Positions 17,389 through 25,639 of a DNA stretch of 64,000 nucleotides are shown piece by piece (the first letter of the stretch is position 1; every line of letters begins with the position of its first letter). The translations under genes were made by a program, and so were the position numbers. Below the pieces are notes generated by a model. That model saw nothing but the letters and a program-made list of their open reading frames with translations, was not told the DNA's origin and made no database searches. Location of the stretch: assembly GCA_042095375.1 (NCBI GenBank), contig JBELBJ010000006.1, positions 1-64,000 on the forward strand, read 5' to 3'. This DNA comes from GCA-2715645 sp042095375 (GTDB lineage: Bacteria > Bacteroidota > Bacteroidia > Cytophagales > MED-G16).

Positions 17389-19284
17389 ATGAAAGAAAAA
17401 GGAAAAATATCAATTAATACAGAAAACATTTTCCCAATAATAAAAAAATTCCTCTATTCTGATCAAGACATTTTTTTAAGGGAACTTATTTCTAATGCAG
17501 TAGATGCAACTCAAAAACTAAAAAGATTGTCATCACTAGGAGAATATAAAGACGAGATCAAAGATGAAACGATAAATATTATATTAGATAAAAAGAAAAA
17601 AACTATAACAATATCTGATAATGGTATTGGAATGAGCGGTAATGAAATTAATAAATATATAAATCAGATTGCATTCTCGGGGGCAACTGAATTCTTAGAA
17701 AAGTATAAAAACAAAGGAGATGAAAATCAAATAATTGGTCACTTTGGTTTAGGTTTTTATTCAGCATTTATGGTCGCAAGCAAAGTAGAAATTAATTCTA
17801 AATCTTATTTGAAAAATAAAAAGGGAGCTCACTGGAGCTGTGATGGAAATACGGAATACGAAATAAAAGATGGTTCAAAAAAGAATACTGGAACTGATGT
17901 TGTTTTACATGTAAATAAAGATTCGAAAGACTTTTTAGAGGAAAATAAAATTCAAGGAATACTTGATAAGTATTGTAAATTTTTACCAGTAAAAATTAAG
18001 TTTGGTGAAAAAGACGAATCTGTTGAGGATGGAAAGGATAAGGATGGTAATCCAAAATATAAAACAATAAAAGTTGATAATACAATTAATAATACTAATC
18101 CAATATGGGTTAAAAAACCTAATAAATTAAAAAAAGAAGATTACCTGTCTTTCTATAAAGAACTATACCCTTTTTCAGAAGATCCTTTATTTTGGATACA
18201 TCTAAATGTAGACTTTCCATTTAATTTAACTGGAATTTTATTTTTTCCAAGAGTAAAAAATGATTTTGAACTTCAAAAAAATAAAATTCAACTTTATTCT
18301 AAACAAGTCTTTATAACGGATGAAGTCAAAGACGTAGTTCCAGAGTTTTTAATGTTATTACATGGTGTTATTGACTCACCAGATATTCCATTAAATGTGT
18401 CCAGAAGTTATCTGCAATCCGATTCTAATGTGAAGAAGATTAATACATATATAACAAAAAAAGTTGCAGATAAGCTACATGAATTATTTAAAGAAGATAA
18501 AAAAGAATATGAATCAAAATGGAATGACATAGGAATTTTTGTTAAGTATGGAATGATCTCTGAAGAAAAGTTTTACGATAAAGCAATTGAATTTTCATTA
18601 TTTGAAAGTCTAAATGGAAAATTTAGGACAATTCCCGAATATCAAAAGTTTATAAAGAAAAATCAAACCGATAAAAATAAAAATACTATTATTCTATATA
18701 CCTCTGATAAAGCTAGTCAAGATGTTTATATAGAAAATGCAGAGAAAAAAAATTACGATGTTGTAATTCTAGATGGAGTAATTGATAGTCATTTTATTAA
18801 TCATTTAGAGCAAAAATTAGAAAAGGTTCAACTTAAAAGAATTGACTCTGATGTTATTGATAAATTAATAGATAAAGATGAAAAAAAGGAGTCTGTTATT
18901 ACTGAAAAAGAATCGAAAACTATAAAAGAGTTATTTGAAAAAATTATTGATGATAAAAATACAAATGTTACTATTGAAGCATTAAATGTTGATGATTTTC
19001 CAGTAATTGTAACTCATCCCGAGTTTATTCGAAGAATGAAAGATATGGCTAAATCAGGAGGTGGTGCTAATCCTTTCATGATGGGAGGAGCACCTGATAT
19101 GGTTAGTGTATCTATAAATGGAAATCATAAACTTATTCAACAAATAATTAAAGCAAAAAGTAATAAGACTAAAGAAAAAATAGCATCACAAGCTTATGAT
19201 TTATCTTTATTATCTCAAAATATGCTTTCCGGATCTAAAATGACAGACTTTATCAGAAGAAGCATAGATATTATCTCAAAATAA
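17389..19284 (+). CDS. htpG: Molecular chaperone HtpG (Hsp90)
   Basis: HtpG is the bacterial Hsp90, an ATP-driven homodimeric chaperone in the cytosol. The 631-residue protein has the GHKL ATPase motifs in order: ELISNAVDATQKLK (catalytic Glu and Mg-binding Asn, about 28-41), SDNGIGMS (about 79-86) and GHFGLGFYSAFMVA (about 120-133). These are followed by the middle-domain FPFNLTGILFFPR and SLQ-type segment NVSRSYLQSD. The C-terminal dimerisation part includes a Gly/Met-rich stretch GGGANPFMMGGAP. The likely promoter is the palindrome plus sigma-54-like element just upstream. Confidence 0.97.
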   Translation: MKEKGKISINTENIFPIIKKFLYSDQDIFLRELISNAVDATQKLKRLSSLGEYKDEIKDETINIILDKKKKTITISDNGIGMSGNEINKYINQIAFSGATEFLEKYKNKGDENQIIGHFGLGFYSAFMVASKVEINSKSYLKNKKGAHWSCDGNTEYEIKDGSKKNTGTDVVLHVNKDSKDFLEENKIQGILDKYCKFLPVKIKFGEKDESVEDGKDKDGNPKYKTIKVDNTINNTNPIWVKKPNKLKKEDYLSFYKELYPFSEDPLFWIHLNVDFPFNLTGILFFPRVKNDFELQKNKIQLYSKQVFITDEVKDVVPEFLMLLHGVIDSPDIPLNVSRSYLQSDSNVKKINTYITKKVADKLHELFKEDKKEYESKWNDIGIFVKYGMISEEKFYDKAIEFSLFESLNGKFRTIPEYQKFIKKNQTDKNKNTIILYTSDKASQDVYIENAEKKNYDVVILDGVIDSHFINHLEQKLEKVQLKRIDSDVIDKLIDKDEKKESVITEKESKTIKELFEKIIDDKNTNVTIEALNVDDFPVIVTHPEFIRRMKDMAKSGGGANPFMMGGAPDMVSVSINGNHKLIQQIIKAKSNKTKEKIASQAYDLSLLSQNMLSGSKMTDFIRRSIDIISK

Positions 19285-19326
19285 AAATTAATATTTGATT
19301 AATATTTATAATATTTTTACGTTAGA

Positions 19327-20163
19327 ATGTTTACTATGCAAACAAAAGTATTTTTTATATTTTTTTTTATTTTAATTACAACAGTTGGTAGGGGACAAAA
19401 TATCAACTCAAATATTTTTAAAATAGATACAGATTCTATTTCATCAAGAAACTTACTTGCAACATTTAAAAGGGACAGCTTAAATGATGTTCCAAAAAAA
19501 CAAAAAAAAAATTTTTACTTTGGTAAAAAAACTAAAAAAGGATTTACTAAATCAGATAATGGTCAAAGAATTTTATATGAAAATTTTCATTATGTAAAAG
19601 ATATTCAAAGTATTGATTCTTATGTTAGAGACGTATATTGGTTCAGTAAAAAGAAAAAAAAAATAATTAAAACCAAAAAGATTACAAAAGATAACTTTTT
19701 ATTACATGGACCCTACGTAAAAAAAATTGGAGATAACGTAATAGAGAAAGGTTCATTCATTAATGGATTAAAGCATGGAAGATGGGTCAGTCTTAGCAAA
19801 TCAAATATTTTACAAGATAAAGAAGAGTATTTTTTGGGATGGCCAAAGTATTCTAAAAAATCATTTTGGGATTATTCAAAAAAAAAATTGAAAGAAATAA
19901 TCCCTATTCAATATGGTGAAAAAGATGGTTATTATTATGCCTTTCATAAAAATGGAAATTTAGCTGTAAAAGGAGAATATCTTTTTGATGAAAAAATTAA
20001 AATTTGGTCTGAATATTTTTCTGATAAAGGAAAAAAGAAAAGAGAAATAAGTTTTCCCAAAGAACCGTTTGAAGAAAATTATCTTCCTGTTATCACAAAA
20101 GAATGGAACATAAATGGTAAATTGATTTATAATCGTCAAAGTTTTCTAAAAAGGATAAATTAG
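19327..20163 (+). CDS. Exported MORN/YwqK-like repeat protein
   Basis: The 278-residue protein has a signal peptide (hydrophobic 8-22, likely cut after GRGQ) and a very Lys-rich body. Short units such as LHGPYVKKIGDN, INGLKHGRWVSLSK and DGYYYAFHKNGNLAVKGEY match the MORN-like repeats found in Bacteroidota proteins that are often labelled YwqK antitoxin-like. Nothing indicates an antitoxin role here. The start could be ATG at 19327 or at 19336. It lies one base before lipB and is probably co-transcribed with lipB and rnr. Function unknown. Confidence 0.7.
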   Translation: MFTMQTKVFFIFFFILITTVGRGQNINSNIFKIDTDSISSRNLLATFKRDSLNDVPKKQKKNFYFGKKTKKGFTKSDNGQRILYENFHYVKDIQSIDSYVRDVYWFSKKKKKIIKTKKITKDNFLLHGPYVKKIGDNVIEKGSFINGLKHGRWVSLSKSNILQDKEEYFLGWPKYSKKSFWDYSKKKLKEIIPIQYGEKDGYYYAFHKNGNLAVKGEYLFDEKIKIWSEYFSDKGKKKREISFPKEPFEENYLPVITKEWNINGKLIYNRQSFLKRIN

Positions 20164-20164
20164 T

Positions 20165-20878
20165 TTGAATACAATTTTAAATAAGAAAGTTAAACATGTT
20201 CAATTAGGTCATATTGAATATAAAAAAGCATTGGAAATACAGGAGGAAATTTTTCAAAAAACAATTAAGAAAAAAATTGAAAATAGAAAAAATGAAACTA
20301 ACATTTTGACAGAAAATTATGTTATTTCATGTTCACATCCTCATGTTTATACAATTGGAAAAAGTGGCGATGAAAAAAATTTACTTTTAGATAAAGAGGT
20401 TATTAAAAAAAAAAAATTAGAGTTTTTTAAAATAAGCAGAGGAGGAGATATAACTTATCATGGGCCGGGTCAAATTGTAGTCTATCCTATCATAGATTTG
20501 GAAAATTTTTTTACAGATATTCATTTGTATCTTAGAAAACTTGAAGAAGCAGTTATTAAAACATTAAAATCTTTTAAAATTAAATCCGGAAGAATAAAAG
20601 ATCATACGGGAGTATGGGTAAATCACAAAAGTGAAAAAGCAAAAAAAATTTGTGCTATGGGGGTAAAAAGTAGCCGATGGGTTACAATGCATGGATTAGC
20701 ACTAAACGTTAAAACAGATCTAAATTATTTCAATAACATAATACCCTGCGGCATAAATGATAAGACTGTTACATCAATTGAAAATGAACTTAATACTAGT
20801 TTGAGTTTAAAAAAAGTAGAAAATGAAATAATTAAAAATCTTTTCAAGGTTTTTAAATTTGATTCTTATATAAATTAA
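20165..20878 (+). CDS. lipB: Lipoyl(octanoyl) transferase
   Basis: LipB moves the octanoyl group from acyl carrier protein to lipoyl-dependent enzymes, the first step of lipoate assembly. The 237-residue protein shows SRGGDITYHGPGQIVVYP, the conserved lysine in GVKSSRWVTMHGLALNV, and the catalytic cysteine in IIPCGI. The start is TTG at 20165, one base after the previous stop; no in-frame ATG lies near the expected N-terminus. lipA is not in this window. Confidence 0.95.
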   Translation: MNTILNKKVKHVQLGHIEYKKALEIQEEIFQKTIKKKIENRKNETNILTENYVISCSHPHVYTIGKSGDEKNLLLDKEVIKKKKLEFFKISRGGDITYHGPGQIVVYPIIDLENFFTDIHLYLRKLEEAVIKTLKSFKIKSGRIKDHTGVWVNHKSEKAKKICAMGVKSSRWVTMHGLALNVKTDLNYFNNIIPCGINDKTVTSIENELNTSLSLKKVENEIIKNLFKVFKFDSYIN

Positions 20879-20881
20879 GGT

Positions 20882-22783
20882 TTGAAAAACAAGAGAAAGA
20901 AAAATAATAATTTTTTAGAGGGTATAGTTGATCATGTAAATAAAAGATACTGTTTTATTGAATGTGAAAAATTAAATAAAGATGTAAAAGTTTTTAATTT
21001 CAATATGAAAGGAGCTATTCATAAAGATAAAGTCTTATTTAGTCTAAATAATAAAATTAAAAATGAAGGAAAGGTAATTAAAGTATTAGAAAGAGATAGG
21101 AATATATTTGTTGGAAAAGTAGAGGATAATAAAGACTTTGCTTTTTTCATTCCTGATAACAAAAATATTTATACAGATTTTTTTATTAAAAAAAATAATA
21201 AGGAAAAATATAACAAAAATATTAAAGTGCTAGCAAAGGTTACTAATTGGAATACTATTAGAAAACCAGAAGCTAGCATTATCAAAATACTTGGAAGAAC
21301 TGGAGAAAATGAAACAGAAATAAATTCAATAATGTATGAATATGACTTGAATGAAAATTTTCCAAAAGATGTTATTTATGAAGTTGATAATATAAATACT
21401 AAAATTGATAAATCAGAAATAAATAAAAGAAAAGACATAAGGAAATTAAGAACCTTTACAATTGACCCATCTGATGCCAAAGATTTTGATGATGCATTAT
21501 CTTTTCACGATAATAAGGATGGGTTTTTTAATGTTGGAATTCATATTGCAGACGTAAGTCATTTTTTTGATAAAAATAGCTCAATAAATAAAGAAGCTGA
21601 AAAAAGAGCAACCTCAGTTTATTTAGTTGATAGGACAATACCTATGCTTCCAGAAAAATTATCAAATTATTTATGTTCATTAAGACCAAATTCAGACAGA
21701 TTAACTTTTTCTGTAATGTTTGATATAAGTATTGAAGCAGAAATAAAAAATATTTGGATAGGTAAAACAATTATTCATTCTGAAAAAAGGTTTACTTATG
21801 AAGAAGCTCAAAAATGTATAGAAAAAGGAGAAGATAAGTTTTCAAAAGGACTAAAAGTATTAAATACAATTGGAAAAAAAATTAGAGAGAAAAGATTTAA
21901 AAATGGATCTTTTAATTTCAAAACAAATGAAGTTAAATTCATTCTAAATGAAAATAAAAAACCAATTAATATTTATGAAAAAAAGAGAAAAGATTCTCAT
22001 AAGATGATTGAAGAATATATGTTACTTGCAAACAAAATTGTTGCTGAAAAAGTTCAAAAAATAAAAAATAAAAAAAATCCTTTTGTTTACAGAATACATG
22101 AAGAACCAAAAGCAGATAAGCTTGAAGAACTTAAAAATTATATTGCACAATTTGGATATAAAATCAATACTGAAGAAAAGATACTCTCAAAATCTTTAAA
22201 TGACTTGATGCAAAAAATAAAAGATAAACCCGAAGAAAATTCTATTGAAAAATTTGCTATAAGGTCAATGTCAAAAGCAAAGTATTCAATAAATAGAGAA
22301 AGACATTTTGGACTTTCATTTAATAATTATACTCATTTTACATCCCCAATAAGAAGATTTCCTGATATAATGGTTCACAGACTTTTAAATAATTATTTAA
22401 ATAATAAACTTTCAGAAGAAAACGGTTATTATGAAATTCTTTGTAAACATTCAACTAAAATGGAGATTCTAGCAACCAAAGCAGAAAGAGAATCTATTAA
22501 ATTTAAACAAGTTGAGTATATGAGTAATTTTATCGACAAAGATTTTGATGGTATAATATCTGGAATAAATGAGTGGGGTATTTTTGTTGAATTAATTGAA
22601 ACAAAATGTGAAGGGTTAATTAAATTAAGTTCTATAAAAGATGATTTTTTTGATTTTGATAATATAAATATGCAGATTATTGGAAAAAGGTCAAAGAAAA
22701 AATTTAAACTAGGAGAACAAATTAAAGTTAAGGTTATAGAAACCAATATAGAGAAAAGAACTATAGATTTAGAACTTTTATAA
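20882..22783 (+). CDS. rnr: Ribonuclease R (RNase II family exoribonuclease)
   Basis: RNase R is a 3'-to-5' exoribonuclease that degrades structured RNA. The 633-residue protein has an N-terminal cold-shock-like region, the RNB catalytic block TIDPSDAKDFDDALSF with clustered metal-binding Asp residues at about 198-209, HFGLSFNNYTHFTSPIRR at about 478-495, and a C-terminal S1 domain (GIISGINEWGIFVEL). It is shorter than Escherichia coli RNase R (about 800), with a shorter N-terminal region and basic tail. The start is TTG, three bases after lipB stops. Confidence 0.94.
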   Translation: MKNKRKKNNNFLEGIVDHVNKRYCFIECEKLNKDVKVFNFNMKGAIHKDKVLFSLNNKIKNEGKVIKVLERDRNIFVGKVEDNKDFAFFIPDNKNIYTDFFIKKNNKEKYNKNIKVLAKVTNWNTIRKPEASIIKILGRTGENETEINSIMYEYDLNENFPKDVIYEVDNINTKIDKSEINKRKDIRKLRTFTIDPSDAKDFDDALSFHDNKDGFFNVGIHIADVSHFFDKNSSINKEAEKRATSVYLVDRTIPMLPEKLSNYLCSLRPNSDRLTFSVMFDISIEAEIKNIWIGKTIIHSEKRFTYEEAQKCIEKGEDKFSKGLKVLNTIGKKIREKRFKNGSFNFKTNEVKFILNENKKPINIYEKKRKDSHKMIEEYMLLANKIVAEKVQKIKNKKNPFVYRIHEEPKADKLEELKNYIAQFGYKINTEEKILSKSLNDLMQKIKDKPEENSIEKFAIRSMSKAKYSINRERHFGLSFNNYTHFTSPIRRFPDIMVHRLLNNYLNNKLSEENGYYEILCKHSTKMEILATKAERESIKFKQVEYMSNFIDKDFDGIISGINEWGIFVELIETKCEGLIKLSSIKDDFFDFDNINMQIIGKRSKKKFKLGEQIKVKVIETNIEKRTIDLELL

Positions 22784-22785
22784 AA

Positions 22786-23751
22786 ATGCAATTTGAAAAA
22801 TATCACAAAGAAATTGATAAGAAATTATCTAAAATTAAATTAAATAATACTCCCAAAGAGCTTTATGATCCTATAAGATATGTGCTTAAAATGAAAAGCA
22901 AAAGAGTTAGACCAATTCTAGCAATTCTAGCATATAAATTAGTAAATAGGAATTGGGAAAAAATTATTAAACCCTGTTTATCTCTAGAGTTATTTCATAA
23001 TTTCACTTTAATTCATGATGATATAATGGACAAAGCTCTTATCAGAAGAGGAAAAAAAACTATTCATGAAAAGTGGAATAAGAATATAGGAATTTTATCT
23101 GGTGATCTTCTAATGATTTTAGCTTATAATATGTTATCAGGCCTACCAAAAAATATGCTATCAAAAACGATAATAAGATTTAATGAAGTTTCAATTAAAG
23201 TATGTGAAGGGCAACAACTTGATATGAATTATCAAAAACTAAACCATATAAATGAAAAACAATATTTGGAAATGATAAGGCTTAAAACTGCTACATTAAT
23301 TGGCTTAAGTCTTGAACTAGGTGGCTATTTAGCAAAAATGAATACTAATGAGATTAATACCCTTTATAAAATAGGTGAACTTTTTGGAATAGGGTTTCAA
23401 CTGAGTGATGATCTTTTAGATGTATACGGAGACAAAAATTTTGGAAAAAAAATTGGAGGAGATATTTTAGAAAACAAAAACACTTTTCTATCAGTCAAAG
23501 CCTATGAATTAAGCAAAAAAGATGATAGAGAAAATTTAGATTACTGGAAAAAGAATAATAATTCATCAAAAGAAAAAATAAAAAAAATAACTGAAATATT
23601 TAATAAGCTTAATTTAAAAAAAATAACCGAAAAAAAAATTAAAATCTTTTTTGATCTTGCTTATAAAAAACTAGACTATCTTAAAATAAAAGAATTTGAT
23701 AAGGAAGAATTAAAAAACTATTTAAATCTTTTGTTTGAAAGAAAAATATAA
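22786..23751 (+). CDS. Trans-prenyl (polyprenyl) synthetase
   Basis: The 321-residue enzyme condenses isopentenyl diphosphate with an allylic diphosphate. The first Asp-rich motif is HDDIMDKALIRRG (about 82-94) and the second is FQLSDDLLDVYGD. The residue five places before the first Asp is Phe (FTLIHDD), which usually limits products to about C15-C20, so farnesyl or geranylgeranyl diphosphate is more likely than a long quinone chain (inference). It starts two bases after rnr. Its stop codon abuts the stop of convergent rpmA at 23752. Confidence 0.92.
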   Translation: MQFEKYHKEIDKKLSKIKLNNTPKELYDPIRYVLKMKSKRVRPILAILAYKLVNRNWEKIIKPCLSLELFHNFTLIHDDIMDKALIRRGKKTIHEKWNKNIGILSGDLLMILAYNMLSGLPKNMLSKTIIRFNEVSIKVCEGQQLDMNYQKLNHINEKQYLEMIRLKTATLIGLSLELGGYLAKMNTNEINTLYKIGELFGIGFQLSDDLLDVYGDKNFGKKIGGDILENKNTFLSVKAYELSKKDDRENLDYWKKNNNSSKEKIKKITEIFNKLNLKKITEKKIKIFFDLAYKKLDYLKIKEFDKEELKNYLNLLFERKI

Positions 23752-24027
23752 TTAATTGTTTGAGTTAGAAGGGATTTTGTCTATAACAGAAACAAAGGAT
23801 CTGTTTTTCCTTCCTCTTTTAAAATTAACAACACCATTTTTCAATGCAAATAGAGTATGATCTTTTCCCATGCCAACATTTGTGCTAGGATGATGAACTG
23901 TTCCTCTTTGTCTTACAATAATGTTACCAGCTATAATTTTTTGACCACCAAATATTTTAATTCCAAGTCTTTTACTTTCTGATTCTCTTCCATTTTTAGA
24001 ACTACCAGCTCCTTTTTTATGTGCCAT
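23752..24027 (-). CDS. rpmA: 50S ribosomal protein L27
   Basis: The 91-residue basic protein starts MAHKKGAGSSKNGRESESKRLG, the L27 N-terminus that reaches the peptidyl-transferase centre, and continues with GGQKIIAGNIIVRQRGT and GVGRDHTLFAL-type GMGKDHTLFAL. It is not made as a precursor with a cleaved leader, since the mature start is at the ATG. It forms the usual pair with rplU one base upstream. Confidence 0.98.
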   Translation of the reverse strand: MAHKKGAGSSKNGRESESKRLGIKIFGGQKIIAGNIIVRQRGTVHHPSTNVGMGKDHTLFALKNGVVNFKRGRKNRSFVSVIDKIPSNSNN

Positions 24028-24028
24028 T

Positions 24029-24337
24029 TTATTTTATACTTTTAATTAAAACTTTTGATAATGGCTGCCTATGGCCATTCTTAGTAGCATAACCTTTTCT
24101 TCTCTTCTTCTTAAAAACTATTTTTTTATCGTCCTTAAGGTGCTCTAAAATTTCTCCAGTGACTTTAGAACCCGATATCAAAGGTTTCCCTAAATTTATC
24201 TTACCTTTATTTTCTATAAATAAAACATCGTTAAAACTTATAGTTTTACCAACTTTTTCGTCCAATTTATCAATATAGATAAACTTATCTTTTTCAACCT
24301 TATATTGCTTTCCTAAAATTTCTACTATTGCATACAT
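24029..24337 (-). CDS. rplU: 50S ribosomal protein L21
   Basis: L21 is a 23S rRNA-binding structural protein. I placed the start at the ATG ending at 24337 (MYAIVEILGKQYKVEKDK), which is the family N-terminus. The frame also opens further upstream at 24364, but those nine residues are not family-like and the promoter lies within and just beyond them. The 102-residue length fits. The C-terminal KKKRRKGYATKNGHRQPLSKV block is characteristic. rplU and rpmA form one minus-strand transcription unit. Confidence 0.96.
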   Translation of the reverse strand: MYAIVEILGKQYKVEKDKFIYIDKLDEKVGKTISFNDVLFIENKGKINLGKPLISGSKVTGEILEHLKDDKKIVFKKKRRKGYATKNGHRQPLSKVLIKSIK

Positions 24338-24368
24338 GATAAAAAAATATACTAACTTAAACAATTTG

Positions 24369-24398
24369 CAAATTTAAAAGAATAAAGTAATTATTCAA
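24369..24398 (-). promoter_or_regulatory. Flavobacterial-type promoter for rplU-rpmA
   Basis: On the minus strand the -7 element TAAATTTG (24369-24376) fits TAnnTTTG, and a TTG -33 element (24396-24398) sits 19 bases upstream of it. Transcription would start near 24362, about 25 bases before the chosen rplU ATG. This also argues against the longer upstream start at 24364. Confidence 0.6.
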
Positions 24399-24563
24399 AT
24401 TTGTATAGCAAGAATAAATTTTTTTTAAAAAATTTTAGAAAAGCTTATAAATTTGTTTGGATTTTTTAATCTTTTTTTTCAATATTGTAAAGCCTTGATT
24501 AAGATGAATTTTTTTGATGAAGTTTTAGTCTCTGTCGCTTCCAAACACAACATAATAAACCAC

Positions 24564-24586
24564 TTTGACTGAGTTTGACTGAGTCA
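24564..24586 (+). repeat. Tandem TTTGACTGAG repeat ending in a palindrome, upstream of nrdB
   Basis: TTTGACTGAG occurs twice back to back (24564-24573 and 24574-24583). The second copy extends into TGACTGAGTCA (24576-24586), an 11-base palindrome with a central G. This could be a paired operator for the nrdBA promoter, since the start codon is about 56 bases downstream. Confidence 0.5.
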
Positions 24587-24642
24587 TGTTTTTTTTACAA
24601 AATTTATTTATAGATTTTGTGTTAATAATTTATTGTTAAAAT

Positions 24643-25626
24643 ATGAGTAATAAAAAAGAACCTATACTATCAGATAATAAAGACAGATTTGTTTTATTTC
24701 CAATTGAACATGATGACATATGGAAATTTTATAAAAAAGCTGAAGCTAGTTTTTGGACAGCAGAAGAAATAGATTTAAGTCAAGATCTCAAAGATTGGGA
24801 AGGGCTGAATGATGGAGAAAGGCATTTTATTAAACATGTACTTGCTTTCTTTGCAGCAAGCGATGGAATTGTAAATGAAAACCTTGCAGAACATTTTGTT
24901 GCCGAAGTTCAATATACCGAAGCAAAATTTTTCTACGGTTTTCAAATTGCAATTGAAAATATACATTCAGAAACCTATTCTCTACTAATTGATACATATG
25001 TAGATGATCCCAAAGAAAAAGATAATTTACTACATGCTATTGAGACTCTTGATTGTGTTAAGAAAAAAGCTGACTGGGCCTTAAGATGGATTGATAATGG
25101 TTCATTTGCTGAAAGGTTGATTGCTTTTGCTGCAGTTGAAGGTATTTTCTTTTCGGGAAGTTTTTGTTCTATATTTTGGTTAAAGAAAAGAGGCTTAATG
25201 CCAGGATTAACTTTTTCAAATGAGTTAATTTCTAGAGATGAAGGTTTACATTGTGATTTTGCTTGTCACTTATATACAAAACATGTTGTGAATACACTAC
25301 CAAAAGAAACTGTTGTTGAAATAATAAAAGATGCAGTCGAAATGGAAAAAGAATTTGTCACTGATGCGCTTCCTGTTAAACTTATAGGAATGAACGCTAA
25401 ACTAATGTGTCAATATATTGAGTTTGTTGCAGACAGATTATTGGTAGAGCTTGAATGTCCGAGAGTATATAATTCTAAAAACCCTTTTGATTTTATGGAC
25501 ATGATTTCTCTTCAAGGAAAAACTAACTTTTTTGAAAAAAGAGTTGCTGAATATCAAAAAGCTGGCGTTCTCAAAAAAGATGAAGAAAATGATAAACCGA
25601 AATTTTCACTAGACGAAGATTTTTAA
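24643..25626 (+). CDS. nrdB: Ribonucleotide reductase class I, beta (radical) subunit
   Basis: NrdB supplies the radical used by NrdA to make deoxyribonucleotides. The 327-residue protein keeps the six metal ligands of the class Ia type: Asp44 (EEIDLS), Glu105 and His108 (IENIHSE), a Glu in AAVEGIFFSG, and Glu and His in RDEGLHCDF. The radical tyrosine is also present (Tyr112 in SETYSLL). The C-terminus FSLDEDF is the peptide that docks on NrdA. It precedes nrdA by 13 bases. The sequence closely follows the eukaryote-like R2 branch common in Bacteroidota. Confidence 0.97.
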   Translation: MSNKKEPILSDNKDRFVLFPIEHDDIWKFYKKAEASFWTAEEIDLSQDLKDWEGLNDGERHFIKHVLAFFAASDGIVNENLAEHFVAEVQYTEAKFFYGFQIAIENIHSETYSLLIDTYVDDPKEKDNLLHAIETLDCVKKKADWALRWIDNGSFAERLIAFAAVEGIFFSGSFCSIFWLKKRGLMPGLTFSNELISRDEGLHCDFACHLYTKHVVNTLPKETVVEIIKDAVEMEKEFVTDALPVKLIGMNAKLMCQYIEFVADRLLVELECPRVYNSKNPFDFMDMISLQGKTNFFEKRVAEYQKAGVLKKDEENDKPKFSLDEDF

Positions 25627-25639
25627 TTTAATAAGTTAT

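Larger units (their letters stand above)
24338..24642. other. 305-base divergent intergenic region between rplU and nrdB
   Basis: This is the longest non-coding gap in the window. It holds the rplU promoter at the left and long T and A runs (24419-24438, 24464-24480). A possible plus-strand -7 element TAAATTTG lies at 24448-24455, though far from nrdB. Further right are a tandem 10-base repeat at 24564-24583 and an inverted repeat ACAAAAT / ATTTTGT (24597-24603 and 24614-24620) about 25 bases before the nrdB ATG. No tRNA, ORF or recognised riboswitch is visible. I see no clear NrdR-box pair. Regulation of nrdBA from here is likely but unproven. Confidence 0.5.

Noticed and set aside
19327..20163. 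YwqK-type antitoxin of a toxin-antitoxin pair
   Set aside because: Only the MORN-like repeats fit; the protein is exported and no toxin gene is next to it.
24421..24480. Terminator or small RNA in the long T and A runs before nrdB
   Set aside because: No stable G-C stem is present; the runs fit ordinary AT-rich spacer DNA.
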